From assembly GCA_040220415.1 (NCBI GenBank), contig JAVJUV010000046.1:46076-110075 (forward strand): 64,000 nucleotides of DNA. The letters are read 5' to 3'. This document shows positions 59,362 through 64,000 of the stretch, in pieces. Every line of letters starts with the position of its first letter. Positions within the stretch are counted from its first letter, which is position 1. The position numbers and the translations under genes were made by a program. The stretch is from JAVJUV01 sp040220415. GTDB lineage: Bacteria > Pseudomonadota > Alphaproteobacteria > Rhodobacterales > Rhodobacteraceae. The notes beneath the pieces are model-generated. The model worked only from the letters and a program-made list of their open reading frames with translations, was not told where the DNA came from and ran no database searches.

Positions 59362-60264
59362 TCAGGCGGTCAGCCCCTCGGGTTCCGCCAGTCCGTGCAT
59401 CCGGCAGCAGGCCGTCACCGTGTTGGCCAGGAGGCAGGCGATGGTCATCGGCCCCACGCCGCCCGGCACCGGCGTTATCGCGCCGGCGACCTCGGCGCAG
59501 CTGTCGAAATGACAATCCCCCACCAGCCGCGTCTTGCCCTCGCCCTTCTCGGGCGCGTCGATCCTGTTGATGCCAACGTCGATCACGGTCGCGCCGGGCT
59601 TGATCCAGTCGCCCGTCACCATCTCGGGCCGCCCGACGGCCGCCACGACGACGTCCGCGCGCTTCACCACCGCCGGCAGGTCCTTCGTCCGCGAATGCGC
59701 GATCGTCACCGTGCAGCTGTCGCCCAGAAGAAGCTGCGCCATCGGCTTGCCCACGATATTCGACCGACCGATCACGACCGCATCCAGACCCGAGAGCGAG
59801 CCGTGATGTTCGCGCAGCATCATCAGGCAGCCCAGCGGCGTGCAGGGCACCATGCTCTTCTGCCCGGTCCCCAGAAGACCCACGTTCGAGATATGAAACC
59901 CGTCCACGTCCTTGGCCGGGTTGATCGCGTTGATCACCAGATCCTCGTCCATGTGACCGGGCAGGGGCAACTGCACAAGGATGCCGTGGATCGTCGGGTC
60001 GTCGTTCAAGGCCTCGACCAGCGCCAGCAGATCGGCCTCGGATGTGTCGGCGTCCAGCTTGTGCTCGACGCTCTTCATCCCCGCTTCGACCGTCTGCTTG
60101 CCCTTCGAGCGGACATAGACCTGGCTCGCCGGATCCTCGCCCACCAGCACCACCGCCAGACCGGGCGTGATGCAGTGCTCGTCCTTCAGCCGCGCGACAT
60201 GCGTCGCCACCTTCTCGCGCACGCGCAGCGCAAAGGCCTTGCCGTCGATGATCGTTGCCGTCAT
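59362..60264 (-). CDS. folD: Methylenetetrahydrofolate dehydrogenase/cyclohydrolase
   Basis: A 300-residue bifunctional enzyme that interconverts 5,10-methylene-THF and 10-formyl-THF. It has VGEDPASQVYVRSKGK (catalytic Lys region), HGILVQLPLPGHM, KDVDGFHISNVG, CTPLGCLMML, VVIGRSNIVGKPMAQLLL and the C-terminal GGVGPMTIACLLANT. It lies downstream of fhs in the same direction with 85 bases between, completing a one-carbon module. Confidence 0.97.
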   Translation of the reverse strand: MTATIIDGKAFALRVREKVATHVARLKDEHCITPGLAVVLVGEDPASQVYVRSKGKQTVEAGMKSVEHKLDADTSEADLLALVEALNDDPTIHGILVQLPLPGHMDEDLVINAINPAKDVDGFHISNVGLLGTGQKSMVPCTPLGCLMMLREHHGSLSGLDAVVIGRSNIVGKPMAQLLLGDSCTVTIAHSRTKDLPAVVKRADVVVAAVGRPEMVTGDWIKPGATVIDVGINRIDAPEKGEGKTRLVGDCHFDSCAEVAGAITPVPGGVGPMTIACLLANTVTACCRMHGLAEPEGLTA

Positions 60265-60349
60265 GCGAAATCCGTCCTTCGGCGGATGCCGGGCCGAAGC
60301 CGGGCCTGTTTGGGGGCTGCTGTAGGACGGGCCTCGGCCCGGTACAACC

Positions 60350-62026
60350 TCAGAAAAGTCCCTCGATCTCGCCGGCCTCGTTCAGCCGGATGTTCTCGGC
60401 CGCCGGCGCCCGCGGCAGGCCCGGCATGGTCATGATCTCTCCGCAGATCACGACCACGAAACCGGCGCCGGCCGAAAGGCGCACCTCGCGCACCGGCACC
60501 GAATGCCCGGTGGGGGCGCCCCGCAGGTTCGGATCGGTCGAAAAGCTGTACTGCGTCTTGGCCATGCAGACCGGCAGATGGCCATAGCCGTCCTCTTCCC
60601 ACTGCTTAAGCTGGTCGCGGATCTTCTTGTCCGCGATCACCTCGTCGGCGTGATAGATCGCCTTGGCGATCCGGTCGATCTTCTTGAACAGCGGCATCTC
60701 GTCGGGATAAAGCGGCGCGAACTGCGACTGGCCGCTGTCGGCGATCTCGGCCACCCGCTCGGCCAGTTCGCGGCTGCCCGCCGAACCATCGGCCCAGTGC
60801 TTCGAGACGATGGCCTCCGAACCCTGCGACTTCACATAGTCCTGCACCGCCGCGATCTCGGCGTCCGTGTCCTTGATGAAGTGGTTGATCGCCACCACCA
60901 CCGGGACGCCGAACTGTTTCAGGTTCGCGATATGACGGCCAAGGTTCGCGCAGCCCTCCTTCACGGCCGCCACGTTCTCGGCGCCCAGATCCGCCTTCGC
61001 GACCCCGCCGTTCATCTTCATCGCGCGCACCGTCGCCACCAGCACCACGCAATCGGGCGCAAGACCCGCCTTGCGGCACTTGATGTTCATGAACTTCTCG
61101 GCGCCCAGATCCGCCCCGAAGCCCGCTTCCGTCACCACGTAGTCGGCCAGCTTCAGCGCCGTCGTCGTCGCGATGACGCTGTTGCAGCCGTGCGCGATGT
61201 TGGCGAAGGGCCCGCCATGCACGAAGGCCGGGTTGTTTTCCAGCGTCTGCACAAGGTTCGGCTGCATCGCGTCCTTCAGCAGGACCGTCATCGCGCCGTC
61301 GGCCTTGATGTCGCGGGCGTAGATCGGCGTGCGGTCGCGGCGATAGGCCACGATCATGTCGCCCAGCCGCTTCTCCAGGTCCTTCAGGTCGGTCGAAAGG
61401 CAAAGGATCGCCATGACCTCCGAAGCCACCGTGATGTCGAACCCGGTCTGGCGCGGAAAGCCGTTCGAGACGCCGCCCAGCGACGTCACCACGTCGCGCA
61501 GTGCGCGGTCGTTCATGTCCAGAACCCGCCGCCAGGTCACCCGGCGCTCGTCGATGTCCAGCTCGTTGCCCCAGTAGATGTGGTTGTCGATCATCGCACT
61601 CAGCAGGTTGTGCGCACTCGTGATCGCGTGGAAATCGCCAGTGAAATGAAGGTTCATGTCCTCCATCGGCACCACCTGGGCATAGCCGCCGCCCGCGGCC
61701 CCGCCCTTCATCCCGAAGTTCGGGCCAAGCGAGGCCTCGCGGATACAGACCATCGCCTTCTTGCCGATGGCGTTCAGCCCGTCGCCCAGCCCCACGGTCG
61801 TCGTGGTCTTGCCCTCGCCCGCCGGCGTCGGGTTGATCGCGGTGACGAGGATCAGCTTGCCGCTCTTGCGGCTCCTGACCTCGTTGATGAACTCCTGGCT
61901 GACCTTCGCCTTGTCATGACCATAGGGCAGCAGGTGATCGGACCCGATGCCGATCTTCTCGCCGATCTCCATGATCGGCTTCTTCTTCGCGGCGCGGGCG
62001 ATTTCGATGTCGGATTTAACGGTCAT
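60350..62026 (-). CDS. fhs: Formate-tetrahydrofolate ligase
   Basis: A 558-residue enzyme that makes 10-formyl-THF from formate, THF and ATP. The nucleotide loop TAINPTPAGEGKTTTT is at residues 62-77, followed by VCIREASLGPNFGMKGGAAGGGYAQV, FTGDFHAITSAHNLLSAMIDNHIY and FVHGGPFANIAHGCNSV. ATG 62026 with AGGGAACAGAC upstream gives the family length. With folD it feeds one-carbon units into the folate pool, typical of roseobacters that oxidise methylated compounds. Confidence 0.97.
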   Translation of the reverse strand: MTVKSDIEIARAAKKKPIMEIGEKIGIGSDHLLPYGHDKAKVSQEFINEVRSRKSGKLILVTAINPTPAGEGKTTTTVGLGDGLNAIGKKAMVCIREASLGPNFGMKGGAAGGGYAQVVPMEDMNLHFTGDFHAITSAHNLLSAMIDNHIYWGNELDIDERRVTWRRVLDMNDRALRDVVTSLGGVSNGFPRQTGFDITVASEVMAILCLSTDLKDLEKRLGDMIVAYRRDRTPIYARDIKADGAMTVLLKDAMQPNLVQTLENNPAFVHGGPFANIAHGCNSVIATTTALKLADYVVTEAGFGADLGAEKFMNIKCRKAGLAPDCVVLVATVRAMKMNGGVAKADLGAENVAAVKEGCANLGRHIANLKQFGVPVVVAINHFIKDTDAEIAAVQDYVKSQGSEAIVSKHWADGSAGSRELAERVAEIADSGQSQFAPLYPDEMPLFKKIDRIAKAIYHADEVIADKKIRDQLKQWEEDGYGHLPVCMAKTQYSFSTDPNLRGAPTGHSVPVREVRLSAGAGFVVVICGEIMTMPGLPRAPAAENIRLNEAGEIEGLF

Positions 62027-62150
62027 GTCTGTTCCCTGTGGGTGGACGGCTGTATGCCGCCTTTGTCCTCGCCATACACGCAGGTCCGGACATGGGACGG
62101 CTCTTTTTCGACATTTCTGACGCCGGTTGCGTCGAATGCCCTTATTCGTT

Positions 62151-62735
62151 TCAGTCCGGGCGCCAGGCGCGCTGGTCCGGCACATGCAGGCGCAGCCGGT
62201 CCCCGATCCGAAAGCATCCCTCGCGCTCGACCCAGGCCGTGACCCCGCGCAGACCCCTGGCCGCCGCCCTGAACGCCTTGCCGTGTCCGGGCCGGGCCGC
62301 CTCGATGGTCATGGCGGGAAGGTGACAGGGACGGTTCTGCATGTCCACCGTCACCGTCGCGCCATCAGGCCCCTGCAATCGCGCCGACGGCGGCACATGG
62401 CTGAAATCGGGTATACCCTCGATCACCACCGACGCGCCCAGCCAGGCGGGATCCAGGGCCTCGACCCCGATCTTTCCGGCGATCTTCGCCATCTCCTCGG
62501 CCGAGACGATGGACATCTGCCGCACGTTCCGTATCTCGGTGCCCTTCGGATGCTGCGCCGTCACCCGCGAACAGGACGGCCGTGTCTCTCCGGCATGAAA
62601 CTCGCCTTGCAGCCCCGCGAACGTCAGCGGCATCTCGTCGATCGCGACGGTCTCGATCACCTGCGCTTCCCGGTGCGGCACGCGTCCAAGCCAGGTGATC
62701 GTCGCGTAGTGGTCGGTGGGGATCAGTGCGGGCAT
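62151..62735 (-). CDS. MOSC domain protein
   Basis: A 194-residue standalone MOSC protein: FAGLQGEFHAGETRPSCSRVTAQHPKGTEIRNVRQMSIVSAEEMAKI, then LGASVVIEGIPDFSHVPPSARLQ and CHLPAMTIEA. The conserved Cys of RPSCSR could carry sulfur, as proposed for molybdenum cofactor sulfurase C-terminal domains and YiiM/YuaD-type reductases. ATG 62735 is chosen as the first family-like start. It is unrelated to the folate genes next to it. Confidence 0.82.
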   Translation of the reverse strand: MPALIPTDHYATITWLGRVPHREAQVIETVAIDEMPLTFAGLQGEFHAGETRPSCSRVTAQHPKGTEIRNVRQMSIVSAEEMAKIAGKIGVEALDPAWLGASVVIEGIPDFSHVPPSARLQGPDGATVTVDMQNRPCHLPAMTIEAARPGHGKAFRAAARGLRGVTAWVEREGCFRIGDRLRLHVPDQRAWRPD

Positions 62736-62787
62736 GCGCGGGATGTTGACCGTAGCGCCGGATTTCGCAACCCGAATCGCGCAGGGT

Positions 62788-63285
62788 TCACGCCAGAAGC
62801 GGCTTGCCGTCGTTCGCCCGGCGCCGGGCAAGAAAGCCGTCGACGACCCGGTAGGTGTCCGGCATGAACCGCCCGCGCTCATGCGCCTCGGCCCACCATG
62901 CGGCACCTCCGGGCGTCGTCAGCATCTCGGCGAACATGTTGGTCAGCGCCTGCTCCAGCCCGACCAGCTTGCGCGGCAGCGAGTCGTTGTGTTTCACGAA
63001 GTTCCCGAAGATATGCACGCCCTGCTCCAGGTAGAGACCGAAACTCATCTTCTCGCCATCGCTCAACGCCTCGTAATCGCGGTGCGCGCGCACCAGGAAT
63101 TCGGCGAACGCCAGGTCGTTGGTCACCGCCTTGTAGTCGGTCAGCGCCTGCAACACCTCGCGCCAGTTCGACAGCTCGGATTGCTTGCGCGTCAGATGCA
63201 ACTCGTAGCCGACGAATATCAGCGACAGGATGATCGCCGCGGCCGCGATCAGATCGGCGATATCGGCAATGTTCGACAAGCTCAT
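62788..63285 (-). CDS. Membrane-anchored protein of unknown function
   Basis: A 165-residue protein with one N-terminal hydrophobic segment (IADLIAAAAIILSLIFVGYEL) followed by a soluble helical part (RKQSELSNWREVLQALTDYKAV, FAEFLVRAHRDYEALSDGEKMSFGLYLEQGVHIFGNFV). Similar short-TM helical proteins are found in many marine bacteria without a known role. GGGGGGA precedes ATG 63285. It follows ftsH on the same strand but is separated from it by an intrinsic terminator. Confidence 0.68.
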   Translation of the reverse strand: MSLSNIADIADLIAAAAIILSLIFVGYELHLTRKQSELSNWREVLQALTDYKAVTNDLAFAEFLVRAHRDYEALSDGEKMSFGLYLEQGVHIFGNFVKHNDSLPRKLVGLEQALTNMFAEMLTTPGGAAWWAEAHERGRFMPDTYRVVDGFLARRRANDGKPLLA

Positions 63286-63327
63286 CCGCGTCCCCCCTGT
63301 TTCCGCGATTGAACAGGGGCGGCGCAC

Positions 63328-63360
63328 AAAAAACAATGCCCCGCGCTTGACGGGGCATTG
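63328..63360 (-). terminator. Rho-independent terminator of ftsH
   Basis: CAATGCCCCG and CGGGGCATTG form ten perfect pairs (63334-63343 with 63351-63360) around CGCTTGA. On the minus strand the stem is followed by six T, directly after the ftsH stop. Confidence 0.9.
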
Positions 63361-63373
63361 TCGTTGTCTCAGG

Positions 63374-64000
63374 TCAGGCCGAAGGCTCCGGCTCGGGTTC
63401 CATCCCGCCGTCGCCGCCCTTCTTGCGCGGCTTGGTCTTCGGGATCGCCGTAACGCTTGCCGGGCCGCCCGTGCTGGCCGGCGTGTCGTCGTCGTCGCCC
63501 CGGTTCAGGGCCTCGCCCGCGATCACCTTGGTGATCTCGTTGCCGGTCAGCGTCTCATACTCCAGCAGCCCCTGCGCCAGCCGCTCCAGGTCGTCGCGCT
63601 TCTCGGTCAGGATACGCTTGGCGGTATCGTAGCCCTCGTCGACGATCTCCTTCACCTTGTCGTCGATCAGCTTCTGGGTGTCGGCCGAATGGCTCGCCCC
63701 GCCCTGGTAGGCGCCCAGGTAGGACTGCTGTTCGTGGGCGTAATCGATATACCCCAACTCCTCGGCAAACCCGAACTGGGTCACCATGGCCCGCGCGATC
63801 TTCGAGACCTGCTGGATATCCGATGCCGCGCCCGAGGTGACGTTCTCGGGACCGAAGACCAGCTCCTCGGCCACGCGCCCGCCCATCGCCATGGCGATCT
63901 TGGACTTGTACTTGGTCAGGCTGACCGACAGCTGGTCACGCTCGGGCAAGGACAGAACCAGGCCCAGCGCACGGCCGCGCGGAATGATCGTCGCCTTGTG
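63374..64000 (-). CDS. ftsH: ATP-dependent zinc metalloprotease FtsH, C-terminal part
   Basis: The gene runs off the right edge; 208 codons of the C-terminal protease domain are present. The frame is open to 64000 and gives HKATIIPRGRALGLVLSLPERDQ, TKYKSKIAMAMGGRVAEELVFG, TSGAASDIQQVSKIARAMVTQFGF and LIDDKVKEIVDEGYDTAKRIL. This is the conserved region after the HEAGH zinc site, which lies beyond the window. FtsH degrades misfolded membrane proteins and short-lived regulators. The tail after residue 550 or so is Pro/Lys/Glu-rich. Confidence 0.96.
   Translation of the reverse strand, partial: HKATIIPRGRALGLVLSLPERDQLSVSLTKYKSKIAMAMGGRVAEELVFGPENVTSGAASDIQQVSKIARAMVTQFGFAEELGYIDYAHEQQSYLGAYQGGASHSADTQKLIDDKVKEIVDEGYDTAKRILTEKRDDLERLAQGLLEYETLTGNEITKVIAGEALNRGDDDDTPASTGGPASVTAIPKTKPRKKGGDGGMEPEPEPSA

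Noticed and set aside
1..64000. CRISPR arrays, prophage, insertion sequences, rRNA genes
   Set aside because: None seen: there are no regularly spaced direct repeats, no transposase or phage genes and no rRNA sequence. The only RNA gene I can support is tRNA-Gly.

Overview
The window is a high-GC chromosomal segment from an alphaproteobacterium, most likely Rhodobacteraceae (Roseobacter-type). Signs are the FtsH, FolD, Fhs, HemF, IleS, TruA and EPSP synthase sequences, the Hint-domain protein, the single-chain pyruvate carboxylase, and an intergenic element (CCCCGGAGTATTT...) that I associate with this family. Species cannot be named from the sequence.

Layout. (1) 1-10.1 kb: end of an M29 aminopeptidase, a UvrD/PcrA helicase, an L-lactate dehydrogenase-type flavoprotein, a ChrA transporter, pyruvate carboxylase and a fatty acid desaturase. 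(2) 10.1-11.3 kb: a repeat-containing intergenic region, a DUF2314 lipoprotein-like or secreted protein gene, and tRNA-Gly(GCC). (3) 11.4-29.6 kb: an accessory block that reads as a stress and maintenance island. It holds a glutaredoxin-MauE fusion, a CBS protein, a Crp/Fnr regulator, small membrane proteins, a VOC protein, a Ca2+/cation antiporter, a LigD end-joining system split into three coupled genes (PE, ligase, polymerase), and a STAS protein. It continues with a second-looking 2-oxoacid dehydrogenase complex (E1a, E1b, E2, no E3) followed by a cupin, a rhodanese and glutamate dehydrogenase, then dodecin, an EcfG-like ECF sigma factor and two PRC-barrel proteins. (4) 29.6-44.5 kb: VOC protein, inositol monophosphatase, Hint protein, SulP transporter, a sugar-acid dehydratase/aldolase/RraA operon, a two-component pair, TruA, an EamA transporter, a DUF4198/HupE divergent pair and an SDR. 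(5) 44.6-64 kb: mostly housekeeping genes (hemF, VIT1/CCC1, ileS, acyl-CoA synthetase, aroA, trmB, pdeM, folD, fhs, MOSC, ftsH), plus one low-GC secreted protein gene of likely foreign origin at 56.7-57.9 kb.

Main result. Seven perfect copies of GGAAC-N16/17-CGTT, the promoter pattern of alphaproteobacterial EcfG general-stress sigma factors, lie in intergenic DNA between 12.6 and 28.8 kb. Each is correctly oriented within about 150 nt of a start codon. They stand before the glutaredoxin-MauE, Crp/Fnr, small TM, LigD-PE, E1a and both PRC-barrel genes. One-mismatch and two-mismatch versions stand before dodecin and the sigma factor gene itself. The sigma factor encoded in the block resembles EcfG. 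The island therefore looks like a local EcfG regulon linking end-joining repair, redox proteins and an alternative carbon/nitrogen branch (2-oxoacid dehydrogenase plus glutamate dehydrogenase). This is inference from sequence pattern and layout.
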